Source of the DNA: Coniochaeta sp. PMI_546
Lineage: Eukaryota > Ascomycota > Sordariomycetes > Coniochaetales > Coniochaetaceae
Reading direction: 5' to 3'
Length of the DNA: 64,000 bases
NCBI GenBank assembly: GCA_021432605.1
Contig: MU271150.1
Location: 62,001-126,000 of the forward strand
Part shown: positions 22,959 through 33,342 of the stretch, in pieces
Layout: each line of letters opens with the position of its first letter
Position numbering within the stretch: the first letter of the stretch is position 1
Program-made: the position numbers and the translations under genes
The notes under the pieces: generated by a model
Database searches by the model: none
Seen by the model: the letters and a program-made list of their open reading frames with translations, nothing else
Told to the model about the DNA's origin: nothing

Positions 22959-23210
22959 AGTAGAATTGCAGAAGCTTCCCCCCAGTATTGCCTTTGCATC
23001 AGTGATCACCCTGCAGTTTAACCCTCCTTGATAGCATGCCGGTGGATTGTTAGATTCAGGATGCACTGGGAGCCTTCTTATCCAGTGACGAAAAAGGTAC
23101 TCCTCGACAACACCACCCTCTCAAGTACCCCTCGCACAACCCTGCTAACCCTACTTCTCCATCATGAAGGGAGCATAGTGGAGCACATTCACGGTTCATC
23201 AGCGACCCCG

Positions 23211-26200
23211 ATGATGACCGATTCCGACGATGCGTCTACTTCATCGGAGGCAGCTCGTGAGCGCGAGACCTTCAAGTTTGTAACCCTCCTTTTCCACGTC
23301 TATAGGCTTTTCCAGCTCCATTACCCTTCAGCCTTCAGCACGCAATGGTGGGCCGTCTTGCGTTGCCGTCAAGCGCACCACGCTAACCTTTGGCCTGGCG
23401 GTGGCACAGATATGATGCCCTCGAGATCTCGACCGCCGCGTTGCTCGATCCGGAAGCCGCCAAGCCCATTCCCTCCGCCGTCCTGTCCTCAACTCCGGAC
23501 CCTGGCCTCACTGCCTTTGCTCAGCTTGGACTGTACCGACTGGACGGTTCACGAGCCTTGGTCTCTCTCTTTGACCGCAAGAATCAACACATTGTCGCCG
23601 AGGCTCTTCGAGCGACTCCATTGAACCTGGATGAAGACCAGCTGGACCTCCTGTGGCTTTGCGGAACTGCGGTCCCTCGCGCCACCAGCATCTGCGAACA
23701 TGTCTTGGCAGGACCTGCGGCCTCGCTGACCATACCAGGCAACATTACTGGAAACGCCCCAAGTGACCTCCCAGTCTCTGTCGTACTTGACCTCGATGAA
23801 GACGAAAGGTTTTGTGACATAAAGGACACCCAGAAGCGGTTTTATATCGGCGTACCCATCCGGTCCCCAGCCGGGATCAACATCGGGGTGTACTGCATCT
23901 TTGATGACAAGCCACGCCAGCATGTGTCTCCGGTCGAGATCCAGTTCATACGAGACATGTCCCGGACTATTATGGACTACCTCGAGGCCAAGAGATCGCA
24001 CGAATGCTATCGGAGGGAGGAGCGCATGGTTCGCGGCCTTGGGAGCTTCGTCGAGGGGAAGGCTACTTTGTCGAACTGGTCGCAGTCCTCCAATCCTTCC
24101 TCCTTTCAGGATATCCCGGGAGTACAAGAAGGAAGTCTCAATAAAAGGTTGCGCACTGGCCATCGCCGCACACAGAGGCCTGTTGCTGCCAAGTCACGAG
24201 AACGCGATTCTACCAAGCCAACAGCTCACGATATCAATGCCTCTGCTACCAGCCGTACTCTCAGTACGGGGACAAAGACTGTGCCAGCGTATGGACACAG
24301 ACCCCGACCTTCGTCTGCAGTTGTCCTGCAGGAAGACGTCGAGAGCGTATTTTCCAAAGCATCAAACATAATTCGCGAATCTATAGAAGTTGCAGGAGTC
24401 GTATACCTCGATGCCAGCATCAGGACATTTGGTGGCTTAATAGGACAGGAGATGTCGTCGCCCTCTGTGCTCGGAAAGGCTTCATCGGATGATTCAAGTA
24501 GCGATGAGATCCCATCCTCTCACACTGGAGATACCCCCGAGGCTACTTGCTGCAAAGTCTTGGGGTATTCCACGTCTCAGAGCTCTTCAGTCAACGGCGA
24601 TGAGGCTGGCTCACCACTGACAACATTCCCCGAAAAGTTTCTTCATTATCTCCTGCAACGTTACCCACACGGCAAGATCTACAACATGGAAGCAGACGTC
24701 ATCCCGCTCTCTGATCACGCCGCCTCGGAACTGACTCTTTCTTTCAGGCGGAAGGGAAGCGATTTAAGTAACAATCCCAAGGGTGTGACAAACGGAGGCA
24801 TTGGAAGACCAAGAGCCCGGCATACTATAGCTTCCCTCTTGGCGAGGCTGTTTCCTGGTGCCAGAAGTGTGGCATTTGTGCCGCTCTGGGACGCTCAGCG
24901 CAACCGTTGGTTTGCAGGCAGCTTCGCATGGACCCGGACGCCAACGCGTATTTTCACTCCGGAAAACGAGCTCAGCTACCTGAAGGTATACGGGTTGACG
25001 ATAATGGCCGAGGTCACAAGGCTGTATATCAAGGCAGCCGACAAAACCAAGATGGATGTTCTGGGCTCCATAAGCCATGAGTTGAGATCACCGTTGCACG
25101 GTGTGGTGGGTGCTGCAGAGCTCCTACGACAGACACAACTGGACGGTTCTCAAGAGAAAATCCTTCGAACGATACAGATATCCAGCCGTACCCTCCTTGA
25201 CACCATCGACCACGTAGGTTGGCGCGAACAATGGCGCTTCTGGATTGCCCTTCGGTTCTCCTGCTGACACTTCTTACTAGCTACTCGATTATGGGAAAAT
25301 GAACGGCTTGATCAAGTCTGCCAAACTTGAGACAGCTAACTCAACCACCCGCTTCCATAATCAACAGGGTTCGAAATCGGCAGCTACAGGTGCGGCAGGA
25401 ATGCCTGTTCAGCTAGATCGACTAGCTGAGGAGGTCGTAGAGAGCGTACTGGCAGGGTATAAGTATATGCACATGGCTGACACCGCTAACATGACGCTGG
25501 ACCCCGGTCTCTCGAACCACCGAAGTAGCTGGCCACTCGCCAAGGGCGATAACTTTGCGCACCGCCACGCATCTGACCAAGCTCACGGCGCCGATTCCGA
25601 AGCCGTCCAGATCTATCTGGACATCGAGCCGGCCCCCTCCTGGTCCTTCCTAATGCTTCCTGGCGCATTCCGACGTATAATCATGAACCTGTTTGGCAAC
25701 TCTCTGAAGTTCACCAAGGCAGGATTCATCAGAGTTCACCTGAGCCAGGAGTCACCCGCCAAAGGGTCGGCTCAACATGTCCCTGGAATCAGCAACATTC
25801 TTCTGACTGTATCTGATTCTGGCAAGGGAATCAGCGAGGAATATTTACGGAATCAGCTGTACACACCGTTTGCTCAAGAGGACCACTTTGCGCCCGGCAC
25901 AGGACTAGGACTGAGCCTCGTCAGGCAAGTCGTGGCAGCATTGGGCGGCGAGATTCATGTCTCGAGTCAGGTAGGCTCCGGCACGGCTGTCAGAGTATCG
26001 CTGCCGCTACCGGTTAGTGAAGTGGGAGATGAGGAAGAAGAGGAAGCGAGCTTCAAGGCGATGAGGCAGGATTTGACCGGGCTACGGGTCGTGCTCCGTG
26101 GCAATGGGCCACCCACTGCGGTTAAAGAAGCGAACCTTGGCCACCATGGCGTCGAGCAAGGTCCGCCGGCCGAGTCCCAACTCCAGCTCATAGAGAGTAT

Positions 26201-27258
26201 CTGTCAGCGGTGGCTTAATATGCACATTCTGTCGGAAGCTGATCTACAAGGCTCGGCTCCAGACTTTATCATCTCTACCATGGAGTCGTTTTCGGATCTG
26301 GAGGTCGATGATACTTCGGGTACGGCTACCTGCCCGCACATTATCGTCTGCCGAAGCTCGGGGGTCGTCCATTCCAATACGGACCATCGTCGCCTGCCCA
26401 CTCTCTTCGAGGTCATATCACAGCCTCTTGGGCCGCGCAAGCTCGCCATGTCACTGTTCGATAGTCGCCGGAGATGGATAGAAGCCCAACGTTCTTTGCC
26501 GGGATCACCCAGCACTGCCAGCCTCTTGAAGCAGAGGCCGCTCTTGATCAACACCCCTTCGCAAGCGGCAGAGCTCACGGCTGTACTGGAAGTTGCTGGC
26601 ATAGACGAAAGCACTAGCTTGAGACTATCTGTGACGCCTCAGGACTCATTACAGCCTGCGACTCAGCCCACCATTGAGCCAGCCGGAAATGGCGTGGTGC
26701 CTGAACAGCCAGGATTCGTTCCCGCGTACCCATCTCCAGGAATGGCTGTTGGGTCGGCAGAGAGCCGAGGATCAGTTCTTATCGTCGACGACAACCCCAT
26801 CAACCGCAAAGTATGCTTTCCCATCCCATCACACAAGGTACAACGCTCACTGTCCTCAGATACTGGCAGCATACATGAAGAAGATTGAACAGCCCCACAG
26901 CATGGCTGAGAATGGGCTTGAGGCGTTGGAGAAGTACAAGGCGTCGCCATCGGAATACACCTGTATACTCACCGGTGAGCCTCGTCGCCCTCCTGTCCGG
27001 CTTTATCGGAGTCATGAATGATGCTAACCTTAAGTAGACATTTCCATGCCTGTGATGGATGGCCTCGAGTCTTCACGCCGAGCCCGCGAGTTCGAACGCG
27101 CTAGGCAACTTCGTCCCTGCAAGATTATCGCGCTCACCGGTCTAAGCGGTTCAGATGTGCAACAAGACGCCTTCGCCAGTGGCGTCGATGTGTTCCTGAC
27201 ACGGCCGGTTACCTTGAAGAGTGTAGTTGACACGCTGGAGGCCCTAGGTCTGAGGTGA
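23211..27258 (+). CDS. Hybrid histidine kinase with GAF and receiver domains
   Basis: Cytoplasmic two-component sensor of about 1244 residues. Exons 23211-23275, 23410-25213, 25281-26810, 26860-26974 and 27038-27258. The first donor is chosen as GTTTGT because the GTAACC four bases later would put a stop in exon 2. A GAF-like domain (~80-260) follows a RERETFKYDA start. The phosphoacceptor is in SHELRSPLHG (His ~578). The ATPase domain has the N box (RIIMNLFGNSLKF), DSGKGIS, FAQED and GTGLGLSLV. The receiver has VDDNPINRK (Asp 1126/1127), phosphoacceptor DISMPVMDG (Asp 1172, codon split by intron 4) and ALTGL, but RPV where the family has Lys-Pro. It should pass phosphate to a histidine phosphotransfer protein and a response regulator. 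The stimulus is unknown. An alternative start is the second ATG at 23214. Confidence 0.92.
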
Positions 27259-27465
27259 CCTCCGGGCTTCATCCCCTCGTATATCGACCCACGGCGAACA
27301 AGCGCCCGATACTAACGCACGACATGGGACATCCACCATCATTACGACTATCACACGTACGCAACACATTTAAACCAACCTAAGTCATTGGGTCGCCATG
27401 GTCGACCCTGAAGCCTGTCCAGCACAGTGCTTTGCGACGAGACTTGTGATGTCGTCATATGTAAA

Positions 27466-29541
27466 TTAGGGACCTAGTGGCTGCTGATTGTTCACTATGC
27501 CGTTCAGCGGCTCGAAAACTCGATCGACTTCTTCGTCGTCCGGCCCAACCACGAAATAATCCTTCACGACAGCCGCACCGGCTGCGAATCTGTCCCACAC
27601 CTCTGGCAGACAGCTCACAGGTTTCAAGATGTAGCATCTTGGCTCGGGCATCTCGGGCGGCACGTTCTTGATATGCCAGGTGCTCTTTGGCCCCACAGTG
27701 GCATACTTGTCGTCCACCGTCGTCAGCCCGGTCGGGATATCCAACCCCAGCGTCGCCCGGCGGAAGATCTCGTACGCCGCCTTGGGCTGGTAGGACGGCA
27801 CCTCGTGACCAGCTTGGAACACCCTCGAGAAGCTGTACCGGCCGACCTGCCTCGTCATGCCCGCCACTGTGTCGCCAGTCACGAGTGGCATGTATCCGGC
27901 GTCCGCGAACTCGGACGACCGGTTCCACGGCACGGCCAGGCTGGCTTCCTCCCCGCCAACCCAGTTGCATCCAAAGTCACGGTCTCCGTACATCATGTGC
28001 ACCTTCACGCCCCGGTCGAGGAGGTACCCGATAGCTTCGAGGAACCCCCCGACAGCCATGTCGTACGTGGCACTGAATCGCTCTTGCACGACAGAGGAAC
28101 TGGCCGTGAAGTTGACCGGGACCCCGAGGGCGGAGAGTGTGGCGGACTCGGACAGGTAACCGTACATGAACGGCGGAGGGAAGGGGTCTGCTAGCGGATG
28201 GGCAATGTCGTAGAATCCGCGCTCGCTCTGGTAGTAGGCCGGCATGATCTTGCCGTCGCAGTTCTCCTCGAGAGGAGAGCAGGCCTCCGTCACGTTGTGC
28301 TTAGGCTTGCTGTCGTGGGCGGTCCGCTGGACGAGGTGGGGCAGATAGAGGTCCGCGTCCCGTTCGCGGAGGGCGGCTCGGCAGGCGAGATACTGGTCTC
28401 GGCAGCCGTTAGGACGCTTCCATTCATGTATCAGCGAGTTGTAGAAGGACTCGTTGAAGAGCTGGATGCCATAGGTGTTGTTGTATGGGAACTGGATCCA
28501 AGCCTCGCCCTGGATGATCACGTCCATGAGTCCATTAACGATGCCTAGCGTGTCCAGGTGGATATAATGCGCGTTCTTCTCGTCTCCGCTGCCGTTCTCG
28601 ATCTTTTCGTTCTGCTGCTCAAAGAATTGGAAGAATGACGGCCCGTAATGGCCTCCGTAGCTCTCGGCCCAGAGACTCACACGGTCGTCGACCGGCTTAT
28701 AGTGCGGAAACTCGAAGAACCAGGTCTGGGCAAAGTGCCAGATGGCATGAGCCGCGGCCCGCGTGCTGTTCGCTGTGTGGGACGGATTCTGGCTGGAGAA
28801 GGTGCCCACGCGATGGGTGATGTTGACCTCGGGGATGTTTCCATCCGAAAAGTCAGTTGGGACGATCTCGTAATCACGGTCGTCAGGATTCCCTGTGTCG
28901 TCTTTGGCTGTCATTGGCCTGACGGTGCAGTTCGTGAGCTCGTCATAGGAGAATCCGACCTGAGTCGGCTGGTCGAGATATAGCATGTTGACCTCGTTGT
29001 TCCAGCTCCACGGGTTGTGATAGGTGTCCTTGGAGTTTGGACCGACAAAGCATGGCCCGTTTTCCTCTAGCAAGCCCATCAGACTCGAGCCACCTGGCCC
29101 GCCGTTCAGCCATATGGCTAGTGGAGCATTCAGGGGGTCCTTGCGAGCTTCGAAGAACCAGAAGAAGCTGTCAAAGGTCAGCATATCATCAAGTGTCACG
29201 TTGGCCTACATCACTCACGTGTTGATGGGGTAATCCTGTATGTCTCCACTGCCATCGTCTAGGAACCCAGCCGGAAGATGGACATAGCCAGAGTAAGACT
29301 TGACACCAGGTGTGGTCTCGCAGATGCCAGGCTTGTTTGTCAGGTCAGCTGCGTAGTCAGGGTGAACATACGTAGCTACGCATTTACTTACCTCCTTGAA
29401 GGAAATGGTCACATTCTCGTGAAACTTGGACTTCAGCACTTTGAGGCCCTCTGGCGGCGGCGGGAACTGTGCTGCGACATACTGGATCTGCCAAGCCAGG
29501 CCTATAACAAGGAACGGAACAAAATTCACCATCGCACCCAT
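27466..29541 (-). CDS. Serine carboxypeptidase (S10 family), secreted
   Basis: Secreted or vacuolar exopeptidase that removes C-terminal residues. Three exons, 29541-29392, 29331-29219 and 29167-27466, with introns of 60 and 51 bp, give 654 residues. The start yields a signal peptide ([17 protein letters not shown]). Conserved blocks are [12 protein letters not shown] (oxyanion region), [11 protein letters not shown] with the nucleophile Ser 257, [12 protein letters not shown] with the Asp, and [12 protein letters not shown] with the His. Many N-glycosylation sequons are present (for example NVTI, NCTV, NESF). The first in-frame ATG is 29541; a second at 29532 would also keep the signal sequence. 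The protein is longer than classical carboxypeptidase Y and lacks a clear propeptide, so it probably belongs to a secreted fungal subgroup. The active site looks complete. Confidence 0.93.
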
Positions 29542-30136
29542 TTCTTCAGCTGAACAGGGCACACAGGGTCATTGTATACAAAGACTCGATGGGGAATGGA
29601 ACTAGGAGCGCAAAGGAAGTGGCCATATGTTGCTGATATAGGTGGTGCGGCGCATTCTCTGGTGCCTAGGTATTGTGGTAGTCCTGGCATGGGCCTTTGT
29701 ATGATTTGCTGCAGGCTCGATAGTGGGGGGTCCGTCCAATATCAAGCTCATCGTCGACGATCTTGCTTGTTGTGACTCCAGTGAAAAGTCCGCGACACGA
29801 AAATGCGTAAGTCTATGCTACGGATAGTCAAATCTGCTGGGTTTACACCCTGAATGTATATTCAGAAGCTCCTGATGAGCTCAGAAGACAGTACTCAAGG
29901 CCCTGATTGCAATGCCAACGCAAGGGTGCTGCGCAATCCAGTCTCGAACGCGTGGTGACTTTTGTGCCAAACACTGCCTAAATTGGAAATCGTGAACGCC
30001 GAATGCGAAGTGGCCGAGTTGGAATTTTCGGAGCCGATACAGCTCCCCGCAGCATCGTCATCGAGCCGACGTTGACCACCTGTGACGAAACAACGTCCCT
30101 TTTTCGTAGGGTAGATTCGTCTCCTAGACTTGTTTA
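29542..30136. other. Intergenic region upstream of the carboxypeptidase
   Basis: This 595 bp interval lies between the carboxypeptidase start and the stop of the proline-rich gene, both on the minus strand. I see no supported feature in it beyond presumed promoter sequence. Confidence 0.45.
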
Positions 30137-30787
30137 TCACCGAAGAGCAGCGGCACAACATGCCATTGATGCGCCTGCAAGAAGAGCAGTCATTGTGCCG
30201 GTCAGCCAGCTGCCGCATGTCGCCAGCATTACCGGTGGTTCGTCACATAAGCCGCAACAGTAGCCAGAGTCCGCCTTGTGCTTCGGCCTGGATCTGGACC
30301 ATCGAGTCCGGTGTTCGAAAGGGTCCGGTTGGTATCCTCTCCGTGGAGGCGGCCGTAAAGATGGTGAGATGGCGACTGGCGGTTTCTCCAAATCGAGGGG
30401 TGGCGCGTCTGTTGGTGTTGTCGGCGTATGTGGTTGCGATGCAGGTGGTGAGAGTGTGATCTCAATGGGGGTGTTTCTTCCGCTTGATCTTGCCGAGGGT
30501 GGATGACTCGCCGGTCTGCACACCATTGCCGGCGCCGGCCTGTACGGTTCATTGATGGTGACGAGCGCCGGCGTGCTCCTATGTCCAGGATGGCGTGCGG
30601 GAGACCCTGGCCGCGGAGTCGATGGTGGGCTCAGAGAAGCCGGGGAAATATCAAGCAGTTCCAAGTCCAGCGACAATCGTGAAATGTTGCGCAGGTGGGC
30701 CGTGTAACTCTCACTGCTGGGGCGAGGGGACGCGGGCCTGCTGGACGCAATTGTGGGATGGTCGATAGCTTCCAAGTCTTGCGTCAT
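30137..30787 (-). CDS. Proline/serine-rich protein with hydrophobic Cys-containing tail
   Basis: A single-exon frame of 216 residues beginning at ATG 30787; the frame extends seven codons upstream but only from TTG. Residues 1-150 are low complexity, rich in Pro, Ser and Thr, with SPxxSP and TPxxPT patterns that look disordered and phosphorylatable. A basic stretch (RTRWSRSRPKHK) leads into a C-terminal segment with YCCGLCDEP, then a hydrophobic run containing SWLTGTMTALLAG, and ends MACCAAALR. The tail could anchor the protein in a membrane with its bulk in the cytosol, and the cysteines could be palmitoylated; both are inference. I recognise no family. A missed 3' intron is possible. Confidence 0.55.
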   Translation of the reverse strand: MTQDLEAIDHPTIASSRPASPRPSSESYTAHLRNISRLSLDLELLDISPASLSPPSTPRPGSPARHPGHRSTPALVTINEPYRPAPAMVCRPASHPPSARSSGRNTPIEITLSPPASQPHTPTTPTDAPPLDLEKPPVAISPSLRPPPRRGYQPDPFEHRTRWSRSRPKHKADSGYCCGLCDEPPVMLATCGSWLTGTMTALLAGASMACCAAALR

Positions 30788-31241
30788 TTGAGATGCTTCA
30801 ACGATCAATTGACAAGCGTAATCTACACGTATATAATGTCAGTGCAAAGCCATGAATCAGCATCTATACTACGGAAGCTATCATGTAGTATTTTAACCCA
30901 AGAAGACGGACGGCAAGGCCGGAGGGAATCGAAGGAGGGGCAAGGGGCACAAAAAAATGACATGTGGGGTCGCATCTGTCAAAGAAGAGTCTAGCATCGC
31001 CAAGAATCGCGACCCCATTGTGAGAAGCTCGGCGATAGGTAAGATTTGATGGGGACAAGTCTCCCCCATACCGTTCAGTGAGTTATGGCACGGTTCCTGG
31101 ATTCTAGTCCTGTAAGAGGAAACTTTATACATGCATGATCCGGGAGTAGCTTAACCAAGGTTCCTACTACGTGTACTATAGTAGTGTACTCAACTCCAAC
31201 ATTTGAACTCGACGGGCATCACTCTGAATAAAAGCGCGGCT

Positions 31242-31267
31242 AACACGTGTTGGTACGTGTACACGTA
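31242..31267. promoter_or_regulatory. Paired palindromes AACACGTGTT and TACGTGTACACGTA
   Basis: Two perfect palindromes, 10 bp (31242-31251) and 14 bp (31254-31267), sit two bases apart. The first has a CACGTG core, the classic bHLH site. The second contains the same 12-mer as at 22947-22958. They lie in a divergent promoter region. A regulatory role is inferred from symmetry and position. Confidence 0.4.
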
Positions 31268-31894
31268 AGCTTACCGGTAGCGACGCGCTAGAATCACGGA
31301 CCTTGAAAATCCCCCCACTCAGGGTCTTTTTTAGGCCCCAGAATCAAAGCTTGTGTCTCGTCCCATAGCAAATTCAAGGAACACCGAGTACAATATCAGT
31401 TTATCAGGGACGCCTTGACAGTGTTGCCAATGTTGTAGTGTTGACAACAGAACGCGGAAAATCTTCTGCCTGGTCCCTCCGCTGCGATGTGTACACTAGA
31501 AGTACGAGAATCATCTTATCCTGGTGTTTGGTCTCCAACTCGATGGTGGAGCGCTCGACGGTTCTCAAAGATTTACTGGGATTCAACGGTTCTTATTTGG
31601 CGTATTATCCCTCGCCTGGCTGGCCAGCTAAATATACTGCAGGTACGTTCCCAACGGCGTGCATGCCCGTATTATCAGCGGCTGAACTTGACGATGGACT
31701 GGTGGTAAAACGAAGCAGCCACATCACCCTCCATCCAGTTGGTTCGTATTGGAAGTTTCCCACACTTCCATCCATTTGGTAAGCGCGAGGATGTCAGAAG
31801 TGCGAGAGCACGAAACTTGCACAAATTATTGATCATACGATGCAATGCTGATAATGAGATACAAAGCGGCCCTGAATCCCGATAAGGGGGCCGC

Positions 31895-31995
31895 GTCACT
31901 CTACCTTAGTCAAGATGGCCTCGACCCCCTAGTTTTCTTTCAATTGCTGGAATGTCGTCGTCACTCTACCCCTAGTAAAGAGGGCAATGTCCCTC
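31895..31995. repeat. Imperfect direct repeat, period about 65 bp
   Basis: The 11-mer CGTCACTCTAC occurs at 31895 and again at 31960. Each copy is followed by a related but diverged run (CTTAGTCAAGATGGCC versus CCCTAGTAAAGAGGGC). It looks like an old duplication in non-coding sequence. Confidence 0.4.
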
Positions 31996-32092
31996 TGAGT
32001 CTTTTTTAATACACTGGGAATCTCGTTGTTGGTTACCTCGTTTGCTTTGTTGCCCTGTGATAGGCGCCCGGTTCGAATACGCAGTAAAGATC

Positions 32093-33207
32093 ATGACACT
32101 CCAGCGATCCCTATCACGACTGTTTCCAGCACCCTGGATTTTTACCACCATCGCTATCCTGCTACTGCTTGTACTCTGGACCTTTCCTTACCCTTATCTT
32201 TATTCGGTGAGTCTGGACTGCGCCAAGTCAACGGATAAACAACTTATGCAATCGAGAGACTATACCTACCAGCAACAACAGCGTTCCATTTATACATGGC
32301 CACGACCGACCACTCGTGCTCTATGCCTACGCAGAGACAGAAAATGCCAGACAAAACCTCGACTTCTTCGTGCAGAAGGGACTGCACGGAAAGGCCGACT
32401 TCGTCTTCATCTTGAACGGCGTGACCACTGTGGCGGAACTCATTCCACGACTTTCGAACGTGCGGATCGTCCAGCGCGAAAACACTTGTTTCGACCTGGG
32501 AGCTATAGGCGAGGTCTTGATGACTGATAATCTGTGGAAGAGGTACAAGAAATTCATCACTCTCAACGCAAGCATTCGAGGACCTTTTCTTCCTATGTAT
32601 AGTGACTACTGCTGGTCCGATGTCTTCTTGAATCGCATCACCGATTCTGTGAAGGTAAGATACCTATTCTTCGTCGTCGATAGTTAATGATAAGTACGAC
32701 AAGATCTTATTCTGACCGTCTTGCATCTGATAGCTCGTCGGAACCTCCATGAACTGTATCCCTCGGCCTCACGTCCAGTCGATGCTGTTCGCCACCGATG
32801 ACATCGGAATGTCCATTCTACTCGATCCCGCGCTTGCTACAAGCTTGAAGAACGAAGACGGCTGGGGGACAACAGCCGACCCAGTTGGATTCACCTCCTG
32901 CTTCGACACCTTGGATAAGGCGGTTCATTCGGAAATTGGCATCACGGAGCTGATCATGTCGCAAGGCTACCAAGTTGATGTCATGCTGACCTCCTTCCAT
33001 GCCGCGAAAGACTTCTCGTCTTATTGCCAGGAGAACAATAACCCTGATGATGTGCTCTTTGATGGCACGTACTTTGGCACGTCCGTCCACCCTTACGAGA
33101 CGGTCTTCATGAAGGCGAATCGCGGCATCGCAGAGGCGACCATGTCGGTATTAACAAAGTGGCACTTGGACCGGTCGGTCAACAGCTGGGATTCCTGTAA
33201 AGCATAG
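32093..33207 (+). CDS. Type II membrane glycosyltransferase-like protein
   Basis: Protein of about 327 residues in three exons: 32093-32206, about 32259-32654, and 32734-33207. The first acceptor is uncertain: the better-looking CAG at 32272 breaks the frame, so GAG at 32258 is used. Residues 15-32 (WIFTTIAILLLLVLW) form one N-terminal transmembrane segment, giving a Golgi type II topology. The lumenal part has VLYAYAETENARQNLDFF, FDLGAIGE, ITLNASIRGPF and VGTSMNC. A conserved start-to-core order like this recalls bacterial rhamnan-synthesis RgpF-type and related eukaryotic sugar transferases, but I cannot name the donor or acceptor. No DxD motif is obvious. It probably modifies glycans in the secretory pathway. 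Confidence 0.7.
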
Positions 33208-33342
33208 TGGGTAGTTTAGCAGGTTGTCTAGCCTAAGAAACCGATGTTCCAATGACCTAACCGTGTGTGTCAACTTGCACCAACATTTCCATGGCTTGGT
33301 TGGCCGCACAGCTGGAGCATCTGCATATGGGCAAGGAGGAAC

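Larger units (their letters stand above)
22201..23210. other. Intergenic region between chitinase and histidine kinase
   Basis: About 1 kb between two plus-strand genes. It holds a perfect 18 bp palindrome shortly after the chitinase stop and a 12 bp palindrome containing CACGTG-like sequence nearer the kinase. No supported coding frame is seen. Confidence 0.5.
30788..32092. promoter_or_regulatory. Divergent intergenic region with palindromes and short repeats
   Basis: About 1.3 kb between the minus-strand proline-rich gene and the plus-strand glycosyltransferase-like gene. It contains two adjacent CACGTG/ACGTGT palindromes at 31242-31267 and a short imperfect direct repeat at 31895-31995. 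Small open frames near 31438-31782 lack support. Both promoters should lie here. Confidence 0.45.

Noticed and set aside
32063-32095. GGTTCGAATAC resembling a tRNA B box near 32070
   Set aside because: No A box or cloverleaf lies upstream; it is in the leader of the glycosyltransferase-like gene.
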